A DNA stretch of 34,302 nt from an uncultured Sphingomonas sp. Lineage in GTDB: Bacteria; Pseudomonadota; Alphaproteobacteria; Sphingomonadales; Sphingomonadaceae. A program made the position numbers and the translations under genes. The notes below the pieces were generated by a model, which was not told the origin of the DNA, did not search any database, and saw only the letters and a list, made by a program, of their open reading frames with translations. Positions 1-7,904 of this stretch are shown one piece after another. The stretch's first letter is position 1; each line of letters begins with the position of its first letter. The DNA lies in NCBI RefSeq assembly GCF_902806285.1, contig NZ_CADCWA010000008.1, positions 1-34,302 of the forward strand. The letters are read 5' to 3'.

Positions 1-518
1 CCGGTGTAGTGTGGGACGCGGCGTCGTTTCATAGATGCCGGGCCAAAATGTTGTTGAAAGGTTGCGCGCTGAGCGCAGCGGAAGAGTCGCGTGTTCCTCC
101 AACTGCTGGTGTCGCGCTGCTTCCGGAGGTCATCTTCAATCAGGAGGGGAAGCTTGCAGCGATTCGTTTGCGCAAGTTTTTAAGAGGCGATATCGAACCT
201 GCCCAATGCGGGCGCGTGCACGGTCAGCTCTTGGACCATCTCCAAAAGACATGGGGCTCTCCCATGGCAAGTTCGTCGAATAAGCATGGAAAACCAAAGG
301 GCCGCGAGGTCTCGCCTAGTGCCGATGACGCGGCGGTGATCGGCAGAGAAACTTTCCATGTCCAGCCTGACGGCCGTCAGATCATTCTCCTGTCCAGTTA
401 CATCGGCCCAACGGACTCCGCGCCCGCAGTATGCCACCTAAGCATCTACTATCGGGGACCTAAGAGCTTGCAGCCGCCGCCGGAGGAGCGGCCTCATCCC
501 TTGAAGAACTGGTACTAG
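1..518 (+). CDS. Hypothetical protein, 3' part, probably cut by the window edge
   Basis: The frame is open from base 3 to a TAG at 516-518. A GTG at base 9 could be read as a start, but there is no stop upstream inside the window, so this is more likely the C-terminal part of a longer protein. About 170 residues are visible. They contain an early FHRCRAKMLLKGC stretch with two cysteines, a likely beta-rich middle (GVALLPEVIFNQEGKLAAIRLRKF) and a proline-rich tail (PPPEERPHPLKNWY). I do not recognise a family; the pattern recalls small secreted or periplasmic proteins, which is inference only. Base composition looks lower in GC than the housekeeping genes further on. The next 142 bases, up to the end of the convergent hydrolase gene, hold no gene I can support. 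Confidence 0.5.
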   Translation, partial: GVVWDAASFHRCRAKMLLKGCALSAAEESRVPPTAGVALLPEVIFNQEGKLAAIRLRKFLRGDIEPAQCGRVHGQLLDHLQKTWGSPMASSSNKHGKPKGREVSPSADDAAVIGRETFHVQPDGRQIILLSSYIGPTDSAPAVCHLSIYYRGPKSLQPPPEERPHPLKNWY

Positions 519-660
519 TTGTCGCCCCGTCGAGCTTGCCCTAGCCGCAACGCTAGTGACCTCCATGAACTCGTTCTAGCGTATATACGTTGGCACGAGG
601 CAAAGGACACAGTTGCTGTTCCCCCTGAAGCGCATCCGTCCAGCGCGATGAATAGTGTTC

Positions 661-1497
661 TTATGCTCTCCTCTGTCCACCAAGGAAGCTCAGAAGGTCC
701 TCGCTAAATCGCTCCTTGTGGGTAATCATGAGTCCATGCGGCGCACCTTGGTATTCAATCAGTTCCGCTCCAGCGATCCCACGTGCCGCCGCGCGGGCGG
801 TAGCATCAATCGGAGCATCGGTATCGCCCGTGCCGTGCACCACTAAGGTCGAGACGTTGAACGCCGGCAGGTCGGGACGGAAGTCCGTCCGGCCGAACGC
901 CTCCCGGGCGGCGAGTAGCGGGTGAAGGCCCGCCTGCATGCCCATTCGCCACGCCCAATCAACAGTGGCCTGACTTACCGGATGCGAGATCGCGCCTACG
1001 CCGAAGTGGTTCTTGTAATACGTGCGGAAGAAATCTGCCCGATCGTTCTTCAGTTGTGCGGTTTGCTTGTCGAAGCTTTCGGGATCGTAGCCTTGCGGAT
1101 TGTCGTCTGCCCTGAGCAGGAGCGGCACGACTGGCCCGACCAGCACCGCCCCGGCAATGCCACGACCGGCGTGCCGCGACATGTAGCGCGCGACCTCGCC
1201 GCTTCCCATGGAGAAGCCTACCAAAGTCACGTCCGCTTCCGCACCTAGCGCGCTCATTACGTCCGCAAGATCATCGGCGAAGGTGTCGTAGTCATAGCCG
1301 CGCCATGGCTGGTCGGACCGCCCGAAGCCTCGGCGATCATAGCTGATAGCGCGGTAGCCCGCATTGGCCAGCGTCCACACCTGGTAATCCCAGAGGTCCG
1401 CATTCAGCGACCAGCCGTGCAGCAGCACAACCGGGCGACCCTCGCCCCAATCCTTCACGTAGAGGCGGGTGCCGTCACGCATGTCGATCATGGGCAT
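661..1497 (-). CDS. Alpha/beta-fold hydrolase (non-heme chloroperoxidase/esterase-like)
   Basis: The 278-residue protein has the alpha/beta hydrolase signature in order: the oxyanion-hole HGW near residue 28, DRRGFGRSD, the nucleophile elbow GFSMGSGE with Ser96, a late acid in HGTGDTDAP and the catalytic His in GAPHG. The layout DGTRLYVKDWGEGRPVVLLHGW is typical of cofactor-free haloperoxidases and arylesterases. Those enzymes hydrolyse small esters, and many show perhydrolase side activity. The substrate cannot be told from sequence. The start at 1497 is preferred because AGGAG lies about 10 bases upstream; the frame is open 11 codons further, but that extension has no ribosome site. It faces away from the VOC gene, with a dispersed repeat in between. 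It is a standalone gene, probably cytoplasmic because no signal peptide is visible. Confidence 0.85.
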   Translation of the reverse strand: MPMIDMRDGTRLYVKDWGEGRPVVLLHGWSLNADLWDYQVWTLANAGYRAISYDRRGFGRSDQPWRGYDYDTFADDLADVMSALGAEADVTLVGFSMGSGEVARYMSRHAGRGIAGAVLVGPVVPLLLRADDNPQGYDPESFDKQTAQLKNDRADFFRTYYKNHFGVGAISHPVSQATVDWAWRMGMQAGLHPLLAAREAFGRTDFRPDLPAFNVSTLVVHGTGDTDAPIDATARAAARGIAGAELIEYQGAPHGLMITHKERFSEDLLSFLGGQRRA

Positions 1498-1663
1498 GGA
1501 GGTGGCTCTCCTAGCAGCAAGATGATGCAAACCTTAGGAAGGGAGCAGGGTTCCGCCACTTGCCGCGGCTCGTTTCGCAGCCAAGTGAGATTTGCTTTGT
1601 ACCTCGTTGAACGAGCAGCTGACTCGAGCTCAAGCCTTTAACGAGCCGCAAGAGCAAGAAGTT

Positions 1664-1733
1664 GAATGTCCGCTTTCCACCCATAGCGGACATTCAGGCT
1701 GAAGGTTCGCTTCTGACCCAGTGCGGACATTCG
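1664..1733. repeat. Dispersed palindromic repeat, copy 1
   Basis: This is the clearest of four copies. GAATGTCCGC (1664-1673) and GCGGACATTC (1686-1695) form a perfect 10-bp inverted repeat around a 12-base loop, and GCGGACATTC returns at 1723-1732. The middle reads aggctgaaggttcgcttctgaccc in outline. It lies between the divergent hydrolase and VOC genes. Read on the minus strand it gives a spurious peptide beginning MSAMGGKRTF, a type of false ORF that I recall being common in sphingomonad annotations. Confidence 0.8.
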
Positions 1734-1775
1734 CCGAACAGCGTGTATCGCTGGCTCCAGCGTTAAACGGAGCGG

Positions 1776-2147
1776 ATGACAATGGTCGATCTCGCCACAC
1801 CTAATCTTCCGTCTCGGGACTTCGACGTCACCACCCGTTTTTATAGGGCGTTCGGCTTTGTGCAGACGTGGCGCGACGCCGGATGGATGATTCTCAAGCG
1901 CGGCGACTTACTCGTGGAGTTCTTCCGCGATCCCGAACTCGACCCCGCCAAAAGTTCCTTCGGCTCATGCTTCAGAATGCAGAACGTGAACGATTTTTTC
2001 GAAGCCGTTCTCGCCTCCGGTGTGCCGGAACAAGCAGTCGGTTGGCCGAGAGCCCACCGGCCCAAACGAGAGGACTGGGGTGGGCTAGTAGGCGCCGTCA
2101 TCGACCCCGACGGAAGCTTGATCAGGCTCGTTCAGGCACCGGACTGA
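1776..2147 (+). CDS. VOC-family protein, bleomycin-resistance-protein-like
   Basis: The 123-residue protein has the single-unit glyoxalase/bleomycin-resistance fold. It opens with ATPNLPSRDFDVTTRFYRAFGF, then GWMILKRGDLLVEFF, and closes with GAVIDPDGSLIRLVQ. Members of this subgroup form dimers that trap bleomycin-type drugs without modifying them, while others are uncharacterised, so drug binding is inference. ATG codons lie at 1776 and 1782; GGAG at 1769-1772 suits the second better by spacing, so the first two residues are uncertain. The stop is immediately followed by repeat copy 2. The gene stands alone between repeat copies, next to an acetyltransferase resembling aminoglycoside-modifying enzymes. 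Confidence 0.85.
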   Translation: MTMVDLATPNLPSRDFDVTTRFYRAFGFVQTWRDAGWMILKRGDLLVEFFRDPELDPAKSSFGSCFRMQNVNDFFEAVLASGVPEQAVGWPRAHRPKREDWGGLVGAVIDPDGSLIRLVQAPD

Positions 2148-2148
2148 G

Positions 2149-2215
2149 AGTCCGCTTTCCACCCAAAGCAGACATTCAGGCTGGAGGTCTGAGTTCGACC
2201 GGTTGCGAGCATCCG
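2149..2215. repeat. Dispersed palindromic repeat, copy 2
   Basis: AGTCCGCTTTCCACCCAAAG followed by CAGACATTCAGGCTGGAGG matches copy 1 closely. The arms GAGTCCGC and GCAGACATTC are now imperfect, and the tail has drifted (GCGAGCATCCG). It begins two bases after the VOC stop codon and ends six bases before the convergent acetyltransferase stop, so it fills the whole intergenic gap and may act as a bidirectional stem-loop for both transcripts. Confidence 0.75.
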
Positions 2216-2221
2216 TGGAGG

Positions 2222-2704
2222 TCACCTCCAGCGTTCCATAAGGACAGCTTGGCCCCACCGGGTATCCAGCGGGCCATCTACAATCGTGAAGCCCGCATGC
2301 TCGTAAGCCCGAATTGCTCGCCCGTTACCGGGGTGCGGGTCCGTGCCGATCGCGGGGACGCCTGCCGAGAACAGCTGCTCGCAATGTGCACTAACAAAGG
2401 CACGACCGTGGCCGCAGCCGAGTAGGTCCGGCTCCCCGATGTACTGGTCGATGCCGCGTGATCCTTGCGGCAGGTGTGCGAACGGGTGCTGCGTCCAATC
2501 ATGCGGACTATAGTCCTGAGCGTAGGCGAATGGGCTACCCTCATGGTCGACTATCCACATGGCCACGCGAGGATCGGCAAGCACCTCTTCAGGGTCTTCG
2601 TCCTCTGGCGCGCCCCACCATTCCACGACATGCGGCCGAACTCGCCAGCGCCTCAGGAGCGAGACGTCAGCTCTGGTAACCGGACGAAAGCGGTAAGCGA
2701 ACAT
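2222..2704 (-). CDS. GNAT N-acetyltransferase, AAC(6')-like
   Basis: The 160-residue protein has the layout of the AAC(6')-Ib/IucB-like acetyltransferases. It starts with YRFRPVTRADVSLLRRWRVRPHVVEWWG, has MWIVDHEGSPFAYAQDY in the middle, then RGIDQYIGEPDLLGCGHGRAF (the acetyl-CoA-binding turn) and DPHPGNGRAIRAYEHAGF at the C-terminal side. Such enzymes transfer acetyl from acetyl-CoA to an amine; aminoglycosides are the best known substrates in this group, but many chromosomal relatives have other or unknown substrates. No strong ribosome site precedes the ATG at 2704. It converges on the VOC gene with a repeat copy between the stops and has another copy upstream. The usual Q/RxxGxG/A loop reads LLGCGHGRA here, with Cys-Gly replacing the more usual Gly-Lys-Gly, a small deviation. 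Confidence 0.82.
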   Translation of the reverse strand: MFAYRFRPVTRADVSLLRRWRVRPHVVEWWGAPEDEDPEEVLADPRVAMWIVDHEGSPFAYAQDYSPHDWTQHPFAHLPQGSRGIDQYIGEPDLLGCGHGRAFVSAHCEQLFSAGVPAIGTDPHPGNGRAIRAYEHAGFTIVDGPLDTRWGQAVLMERWR

Positions 2705-2755
2705 CCGGAGCTTCTACCTATCGATGCCCCCTCGAGCCAAATGCCTAGGGCGCCT

Positions 2756-2822
2756 AGTGTCCCCTTTCGACCCATTGCAGACCTAATCGCTTGAGGTCTG
2801 CCCCAAACGCATTGCGGACACT
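2756..2822. repeat. Dispersed palindromic repeat, copy 3
   Basis: This copy is bounded by AGTGTCC (2756-2762) and GGACACT (2816-2822), a perfect 7-bp terminal inverted repeat. Inside, GCAGACCT (2777-2784) pairs perfectly with AGGTCTGC (2794-2801). It carries the family words TTTCGACCCATTGCAGAC and ATTGCGGACA. The nested symmetry suggests the element consists of two inverted half-units. It lies between the starts or ends of two minus-strand genes. Confidence 0.75.
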
Positions 2823-2827
2823 AACCG

Positions 2828-3222
2828 TCAGTCGCGTGGCCATGCTCGTGTTGGTGGTTCTGCTGCCATCTCGCGCGTAGCTTCATCGGCAGGATCGATG
2901 TCGATGACGTGGCGAGCCGCGAACGGAAGTTCGATGCCGCTCCAGAATCATCGTTCTCTTCTATGGCGAAAGGGTCGTTGTCGAGGATCCCGAGATAGTG
3001 TTCTCCGACCCTTTCACGGACGAGCACCCACATGCGCTCGACCGCAACAGGCTCCTCGTCGTTGTCTACCGCGATACGAAAGATTAGCTTAGCTAGGTCG
3101 CCGGGCTGGAGCGCCTCGCGTCGCTCCACATGAGGTAGCCAGAACGTCTCGGGCGCTTCGCTATGAAGAGCCTCACCGTCCTCTAAGCACCAGCCGTCCT
3201 GGTCGAAGTCTGGTTCTCTCAT
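2828..3222 (-). pseudogene. Small DUF2314-like protein gene with a one-base frameshift
   Basis: From the ATG at 3222 the frame reads MREPDFDQDGWCLEDGE, then a core with FWLPHVERREALQPGDLAKLIFRI and ERMWVLVRERVGEHYLGILDNDP. At about 2946-2947 the sense suddenly changes: the current frame gives DDSGAASNFRSRLA and ends at 2821. Adding one T in the short T-run of the coding strand restores DDFWSGIELPF, then AARHVIDIDPADEATREM, ending at TGA 2828-2830. That restored ending matches the character of the family, where an E/R-H-V-I motif closes the domain. The core resembles DUF2314-type small proteins that bind no known ligand; the family call is by memory. Either the gene is a recent pseudogene or one base was lost in sequencing. 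Repeat copies flank it on both sides. Confidence 0.65.
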
Positions 3223-3585
3223 GCGAGGACGTTTACGCAATGCTCTGTCTGCCTTCCACCCATTGCGGAGGTTCCGATCGAACGTCTGAGTTTGACCCGA
3301 AGGGGACATTTGCAGATGCGGCCAAATCGACATGACGTAGCCCCTGTGTGGGGAGTTATGTGGGGAAATGAGGCCTCTGACCAATATTATCGCCGTTAGC
3401 ACAATGACTTAGGTAGGCTGAAAGGCGGACACCCCATCCGCCAAGTCCGCCGATGCCTTTCGCCACCTCACCTGCCGGCCTCCCCGGCTCTGCCAGGGAG
3501 CTGCAGTTTGTCGGTTTGTCGAAGCGAGCTTGGCAAACGTGCCCTCAGGCCCTTTCGCTACATTTGTAACGTAGGGGATTGCGGG
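3223..3585. other. Intergenic stretch with repeat copy 4 and the receptor leader
   Basis: This 363-base gap separates the divergent DUF2314-like gene and the TonB-dependent receptor. It contains repeat copy 4 (3246-3313), a small hairpin around GGCGGACaccccatCCGCC near 3424-3443, and the receptor ribosome site AGGGGA at 3573-3578. I see no convincing -35/-10 pair and no RNA gene. GC content appears to rise across this gap, marking the passage from the accessory region to the core-like region. Confidence 0.5.
3246..3313. repeat. Dispersed palindromic repeat, copy 4
   Basis: TGTCTGCCTTCCACCCATTG, then CGGAGGTTCCGATCGAACG and TCTGAGTTTGACCCGAAGG, ending GGGACATTTGC, follows the same order of words as copies 1 and 2. 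The outer TGTC...GACA symmetry is kept, while the inner palindrome has degraded. It lies just upstream of the frameshifted gene's start. Confidence 0.72.
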
Positions 3586-5718
3586 ATGGGTAAAGGATTG
3601 CTGTTGGTGTCGGCGGCGGCGCTGGGGCTTGGTTCGCCGGGCTTGGCTGCGGCGCAGCAGCCGGTTGCCGGCGAGCAGGCGCCTGCCGGGCAAGGGCCTT
3701 CCAGCCGCCGCTCGACTTATGACGCCGCCTTTTTCGTTCCTTACGCGCCGCGCACCGCGCTGGACATCGTTCGCCGCGTGCCCGGCTTCGGCCTGGAGCT
3801 GGGCGACAGTGAGGTGCGCGGCTTCGCGGGCGCCGCCGGCAACGTCGTGATCAACGGCGCGCGGCCCAGCTCCAAGTCGGAGTCGCTCGACACGCTGCTT
3901 GCCGGCATTCCGGCCAACCGCGTGGTGCGGGTGGAGGTCGGACCGGGCGACCTCTACGGAGCCGAATACAGCGGCAGGAGCCAGGTGCTGAACGTGGTCC
4001 TCTCAGCCCAGGGAGGTGTGGACGGCAACCTGACCGCGAAAGGCCGGCGGATCTGGACCGGCTACCTCAACACGGACATTTCCGGCTCGGCCCTGATCAA
4101 GCGCGGCGCGTCGAGCATCAACCTGTCGGCGGGAACCGGCCGCGACCGCCAGGTCGAGGAGGGCTTCGACGAGCTTACCGACGGGCAGACCGGCGAACTG
4201 CTGGAGTATCGGGCCAAGACCAACCGCTACTTCGAACGCGACCCCTACCTGTCCGCCAGCTGGGCGCTCGAGCGAGCCTCGGACAATGCCGTTCGCCTCA
4301 ACGGCCGCTGGCAGCCGAGTCGCTTCGACCTCGAGCAGGAGAACCGCGTTTCCCCGGCGGCCGGTCCCGAGCACGACGACAGCCTGTTGCAGCGGTATCG
4401 AACGCCCGTCTTCGAGGTGGGCGGTGACGTCACCCGGCCGCTTGCCGGCGGCGCGCTCAAGTTCGTCGGGCTGGCCACCCGCCGCAAGCGCAACAACTTC
4501 GACGCCTATGTCGCTCGCGACGGCCTGCTGGCCGGTGACGCGGATGTGATCGGCGGCTTCGAGCAGACGCAAAAGGCGCGGCTCAACGAAAGCATCGGGC
4601 GAGTGAGCTGGAACCGCCCGGACCTGCTCGGCTTCTCGTTTGAAGCGGGCGGCGAGGCGGTGCTCAACACGCTCGACTACAATCTGCTGCTGTTCGCGCT
4701 CGACGAGAATGCCGACCGGGTCCGGATCGATCTCCCGCTGGACGACGCCGGTGTCAAGGAGAAGCGGGCCGAGGCCTATGTCAATGTCGGACGCAACCTG
4801 TCGCCCGAGCTGCGGATCGACGGCGGGCTCAGCTTCGAGCTGTCGCGCCTTACCGTTACCGGCGACACGGAAGCGGAGCGCACGCTGCGCTTTCTGAAGC
4901 CCAACGTGGCCGTCGACTGGAAGCCGGGCGGCGCGTGGCACGCCCGCCTGTCGGTGCGGCGCACGGTGGCGCAGCTGGATTTCTTCGACTTCATCAGTGT
5001 CGCCGAGCTGTCGAACGACCGGGTCACGGGCGGCAATGCCAACCTGTTGCCGCAGCGTGCCTGGGAGGTGCGGGCCACGGTCGACAAGGCAATCCTCGGC
5101 GACGGGCTGGTCAAGCTGGACTTCGGCATCGACCGGATCAGCCAGCTGCAGGATCAAATCCTCACGGAGGAAGGATTCAGCGCCCCGGGCAATCTCGGCA
5201 CGGGCAAGCGCCGCTTCGTGTCGCTCAACGTCGACGCGCCGCTCGACCGCTTGGGGCTGGCCGGCACCCGGATGAAGCTCAATGGTCAGCTCCAGAAGAC
5301 CCGCGTATTTGATCCCATCTCGGGCCAAGTTCGCAATTTCAGCGGATTCTTCCCGGACTGGGAATGGAGCATCGACCTCCGCCGCGACGTCGGCCGCTTC
5401 TCCTACGGCCTGGTGGTCAGCCACCGCGACCGTTTCAGCTTCTTCCGGGCTGACGAGATCGACACCAACCTCAATGGCGGCCCCTACGCCACGGCCTTCC
5501 TCGAATACCGTCCCTCTCCCCGCACCTCGGTCGAATTGGACGTGGACAATCTCCTCGACACCACAGGCGAGCGGGAACGACAGTTCTTCTTTCCCAACCG
5601 CTCGGCCGCCGAGCCGGCCGCCTTTGAGCGGCGGGTGCGGAACCGCCACGTCAGCTTCGGCTTGACTCTGAAGCAGAGCTTCGGCGGCGGCGCTGGCGGG
5701 GGTGGCGCGAAACCCTGA
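3586..5718 (+). CDS. TonB-dependent receptor, outer-membrane beta-barrel protein
   Basis: The 710-residue protein starts with a signal peptide ([24 protein letters not shown] cleavage region). A compact plug domain follows at about residues 45-140 ([63 protein letters not shown]). The rest is a long barrel rich in alternating residues, ending near [13 protein letters not shown] with a glycine-rich tail. The ATG at 3586 is chosen because AGGGGA lies seven bases upstream and the signal peptide starts there; the frame is open 26 codons further back. No clear TonB box is visible and no ligand can be named. The plug form VVINGxRPSSK is common in sphingomonad receptors that cluster with catabolic genes. 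The downstream acyl-CoA dehydrogenase starts 20 bases later, so the two may be cotranscribed. The last residues ([11 protein letters not shown]) follow the final predicted strand, which is unusual for a barrel protein because these normally end in an aromatic residue. Confidence 0.85.
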   Translation: MGKGLLLVSAAALGLGSPGLAAAQQPVAGEQAPAGQGPSSRRSTYDAAFFVPYAPRTALDIVRRVPGFGLELGDSEVRGFAGAAGNVVINGARPSSKSESLDTLLAGIPANRVVRVEVGPGDLYGAEYSGRSQVLNVVLSAQGGVDGNLTAKGRRIWTGYLNTDISGSALIKRGASSINLSAGTGRDRQVEEGFDELTDGQTGELLEYRAKTNRYFERDPYLSASWALERASDNAVRLNGRWQPSRFDLEQENRVSPAAGPEHDDSLLQRYRTPVFEVGGDVTRPLAGGALKFVGLATRRKRNNFDAYVARDGLLAGDADVIGGFEQTQKARLNESIGRVSWNRPDLLGFSFEAGGEAVLNTLDYNLLLFALDENADRVRIDLPLDDAGVKEKRAEAYVNVGRNLSPELRIDGGLSFELSRLTVTGDTEAERTLRFLKPNVAVDWKPGGAWHARLSVRRTVAQLDFFDFISVAELSNDRVTGGNANLLPQRAWEVRATVDKAILGDGLVKLDFGIDRISQLQDQILTEEGFSAPGNLGTGKRRFVSLNVDAPLDRLGLAGTRMKLNGQLQKTRVFDPISGQVRNFSGFFPDWEWSIDLRRDVGRFSYGLVVSHRDRFSFFRADEIDTNLNGGPYATAFLEYRPSPRTSVELDVDNLLDTTGERERQFFFPNRSAAEPAAFERRVRNRHVSFGLTLKQSFGGGAGGGGAKP

Positions 5719-5738
5719 GCGGCGATAGAGGGCGCTCC

Positions 5739-6956
5739 ATGCTGAAGACGCCCGAAGCCGCCCGGAGCCACGAGCCCGCCGTCCTGCCGTTCGACTGGCA
5801 GGACCCGTTCGGGCTGGACGAACAGCTGAGCGATGAGGAGCGGCTCGTCCGCGACACGGCTGAAGGTTACGCGCGGGAGCAGCTGCAGCCGCGGGTCACC
5901 GACGCCTATCTGGACGAGAGTTTCGACCGCGAGATCCTGCGCGAGATGGGCGCGCTCGGCCTGCTCGGCGCTACCATCCCGGCCGAGTATGGCGGCGCGG
6001 GGCTAGGCTACGTCAGCTACGGCCTGATCGCCCGCGCGGTGGAGCGGGTCGACAGCGGCTATCGCTCGGCCATGTCGGTGCAGAGCTCGCTCGTCATGTA
6101 CCCGATTCACGCCTACGGGTCGGAGGAGCAGCGGCGGAAATATCTGCCCGACCTCGCCGCGGGCGAACTGGTCGGCTGCTTCGGTTTGACCGAGCCCGAC
6201 GCGGGTTCCGATCCCGGCGGCATGCGGACGCGGGCGGAGAGAACGGCTGGCGGGTACCGGCTGAGCGGGTCCAAGATGTGGATCACCAACTCGCCCATCG
6301 CCGACGTATTCGTCGTGTGGGCGAAGTCGGACGCACACGGCGGCAAGATCCGCGGCTTCGTGCTCGAGCGCGGCATGGCCGGCCTGTCCGCGCCCGCCAT
6401 CAAGCAGAAGCTGTCGCTTCGGGCCTCGATCACCGGCGAGATCGTCATGGACGGGGTGGAAGTCGGCGAGGACGCGCTGCTGCCGAACGTCGAGGGCCTC
6501 AAGGGTCCGTTCGGCTGTCTCAACCGCGCCCGCTACGGGATCGGCTGGGGCGCGATGGGCGCGGCCGAGGCCTGCTACGCCGCCGCGCGCCAGTACACGC
6601 TCGACCGCAAGCAGTTCGACCGTCCCCTCGCCGCCAATCAGCTGGTGCAGCTGAAGCTCGCCAACATGATCACCGAGATCACGCTGGGGCTGCAGGCGGC
6701 GCTGCGGGTCGGCCGGCGGCTGGAAGCGGGCGAGCTGATCCCTGAGACCATCAGCCTCATCAAGCGCAACAACGTCGGCAAGGCGCTCGACATCGCGCGG
6801 GTCGCCCGCGACATGCACGGCGGCAACGGGATCAGCGCCGAGTATGGGGTGATCCGCCACCTCCTCAACCTGGAAACAGTCAACACCTACGAGGGCACGC
6901 ACGACGTCCATGCGCTGATCCTCGGCCGCGCGATCACCGGGATCTCGGCCTTCTAG
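5739..6956 (+). CDS. gcdH: Glutaryl-CoA dehydrogenase (acyl-CoA dehydrogenase family)
   Basis: The 405-residue protein matches the glutaryl-CoA dehydrogenase branch. An N-terminal helical domain contains [20 protein letters not shown], followed by [20 protein letters not shown], a segment typical of this branch. The beta domain has [17 protein letters not shown] and [20 protein letters not shown]. The C-terminal helical domain has [18 protein letters not shown] and [17 protein letters not shown], where Glu385 is the expected catalytic base. The enzyme is an FAD-dependent homotetramer that oxidises and decarboxylates glutaryl-CoA to crotonyl-CoA in lysine and tryptophan breakdown. Length is usual. 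AGAGGG precedes the ATG. The stop lies one base from the stop of the convergent acetyltransferase, leaving no room for a separate terminator. Confidence 0.93.
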   Translation: MLKTPEAARSHEPAVLPFDWQDPFGLDEQLSDEERLVRDTAEGYAREQLQPRVTDAYLDESFDREILREMGALGLLGATIPAEYGGAGLGYVSYGLIARAVERVDSGYRSAMSVQSSLVMYPIHAYGSEEQRRKYLPDLAAGELVGCFGLTEPDAGSDPGGMRTRAERTAGGYRLSGSKMWITNSPIADVFVVWAKSDAHGGKIRGFVLERGMAGLSAPAIKQKLSLRASITGEIVMDGVEVGEDALLPNVEGLKGPFGCLNRARYGIGWGAMGAAEACYAAARQYTLDRKQFDRPLAANQLVQLKLANMITEITLGLQAALRVGRRLEAGELIPETISLIKRNNVGKALDIARVARDMHGGNGISAEYGVIRHLLNLETVNTYEGTHDVHALILGRAITGISAF

Positions 6957-6957
6957 C

Positions 6958-7587
6958 TCAGCGCCAGGCGGGCCGGCGGAGCACGGCCGTCGGCTCCTCC
7001 TTGTAGAGCGTCTCCGAGTGCCGCTCGAAGCCGAGCCGTTCGGCGAGCCGGAACGAGGGCGTGTTGGCCGGCGCGATGATCGCCCAGATGGGCGTGGGCT
7101 GAAGGCTCGCCTCCGCCCACTCCAGCACCGCCCGGCCCGCCTCGAACGCCAGGCCCTGACCGTGGGCCTCCGTTGCGAAGATCCAGCCCATCTCCGGCTC
7201 CTCGCCGAACTCCGGCTGGAGGTCGCGCCAGGCGGTGAACAGCCCCGCGTTGCCGATTAGCCGGCTGTCGCTGCGGCGCGCCACCGCCCAGCTGCCGTAG
7301 CCGTTCCAGACCCAGCTGCCGACGGACGCGGCCAGGCGGCGGAAGACGTCCTCCGCTTCCATCGGCTTGCCGCCGAAATGATGGGTGACCGCAGGCTCGC
7401 TGCAGATCGCCAGCCACGGGCGGAAATCCTCCTTCCGCCAACCCCGAAGCACCAGCCGCTCGGTCTCCAGCGTCGGAGCCGAGCGGAAGTTTGCGTCTGT
7501 GACTGGATCCCGGCCTTCGCCGGAATGACCGCCTGTCGAGGCCGAATGACGTGCTCGACCATCTCCCGGATGGTCTGCGCGCGTCAT
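6958..7587 (-). CDS. GNAT N-acetyltransferase, RimJ/RimL type
   Basis: The core is a RimJ/RimL-like GNAT domain: [20 protein letters not shown], then [40 protein letters not shown] (acetyl-CoA loop) and [19 protein letters not shown]. Such proteins acetylate N-terminal or small-molecule amines; the target is unknown. The ATG at 7587 overlaps the rpmE stop as ATGA, so translation may be coupled to ribosomal protein L31. This start gives 209 residues with about 35 before the usual domain start. Part of that extension ([11 protein letters not shown]) is encoded by a palindromic intergenic-type repeat at 7504-7529. No alternative ATG or GTG is present in the frame between the repeat and the domain, so either the repeat is really translated or an unusual start is used. 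Confidence 0.82.
   Translation of the reverse strand: MTRADHPGDGRARHSASTGGHSGEGRDPVTDANFRSAPTLETERLVLRGWRKEDFRPWLAICSEPAVTHHFGGKPMEAEDVFRRLAASVGSWVWNGYGSWAVARRSDSRLIGNAGLFTAWRDLQPEFGEEPEMGWIFATEAHGQGLAFEAGRAVLEWAEASLQPTPIWAIIAPANTPSFRLAERLGFERHSETLYKEEPTAVLRRPAWR
7504..7529. repeat. Short palindromic repeat inside a coding region
   Basis: TGGATCCCGGCCTTCGCCGG followed by AATGAC has stem TCCCGGC / GCCGGAA around a CTTC loop, with one mismatch. This word order is, from memory, one of the commonest dispersed intergenic repeats in alphaproteobacteria. Here it lies within the 5' end of the acetyltransferase frame. Confidence 0.65.
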
Positions 7588-7814
7588 TTCTTTCCGAGGG
7601 TCAGTCCGCCGAAGCGCTTGTTGAAGCGGGCGACCTGGCCGCCCGTGTCGAGCAGCTTCTGGTTGCCGCCGGTCCAGGCCGGGTGCGCGGTCGGGTCGAT
7701 GTCGAGGTGCAGCGTGTCGCCTTCCTTGCCCCACGTCGAGCGGGTCCGGAAGGTGGTGCCGTCCGTCATCTCGACGGTGATGAAATGATAGTCCGGGTGA
7801 GTCCCGCTTTTCAT
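7584..7814 (-). CDS. rpmE: Ribosomal protein L31, cysteine-free form
   Basis: The 76-residue protein is bL31. [20 protein letters not shown] corresponds to the N-terminal HPxY segment, RSTWG and HPAWTG match the centre, and [14 protein letters not shown] is the conserved C-terminal block. It contains no cysteine, so it lacks the CxC...CxxC zinc site of the E. coli protein; zinc-free L31 is normal for many alphaproteobacteria. The start at 7814 is supported by AAGGA nine bases upstream and by family length. It acts in the 50S subunit at the bridge to the 30S head. The gene is divergent from the cobalamin riboswitch and overlaps the downstream acetyltransferase start by ATGA. Confidence 0.95.
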   Translation of the reverse strand: MKSGTHPDYHFITVEMTDGTTFRTRSTWGKEGDTLHLDIDPTAHPAWTGGNQKLLDTGGQVARFNKRFGGLTLGKK

Positions 7815-7904
7815 GATGGTGGTCCTTGGCTGCGGCTGGTTCCGACCAGCCTCCTGAATGCCGCGCGCCACTAGCTCACCGTCTCGGCCTTGACAAGCGG
7901 AGCG

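Noticed and set aside
519-707. Small open frame starting with TTG right after the first gene (NASDLHELVLAYIRWHEAK)
   Set aside because: The middle faintly recalls the end of an IS630-type transposase, but there is no ribosome site, no inverted repeats and no other transposase sequence, and it runs into the hydrolase gene on the other strand.
1511-1693. Minus-strand frame beginning MSAMGGKRTF
   Set aside because: It is the translation of repeat copy 1 read outwards; the same peptide start is a known kind of false ORF made by this repeat.
4003-5649. 548-codon open frame antisense to the TonB-dependent receptor
   Set aside because: A shadow of GC-rich codon use; its translation is rich in Val, Ala, Gly and Arg with no domain, and the sense strand gives a clear receptor.
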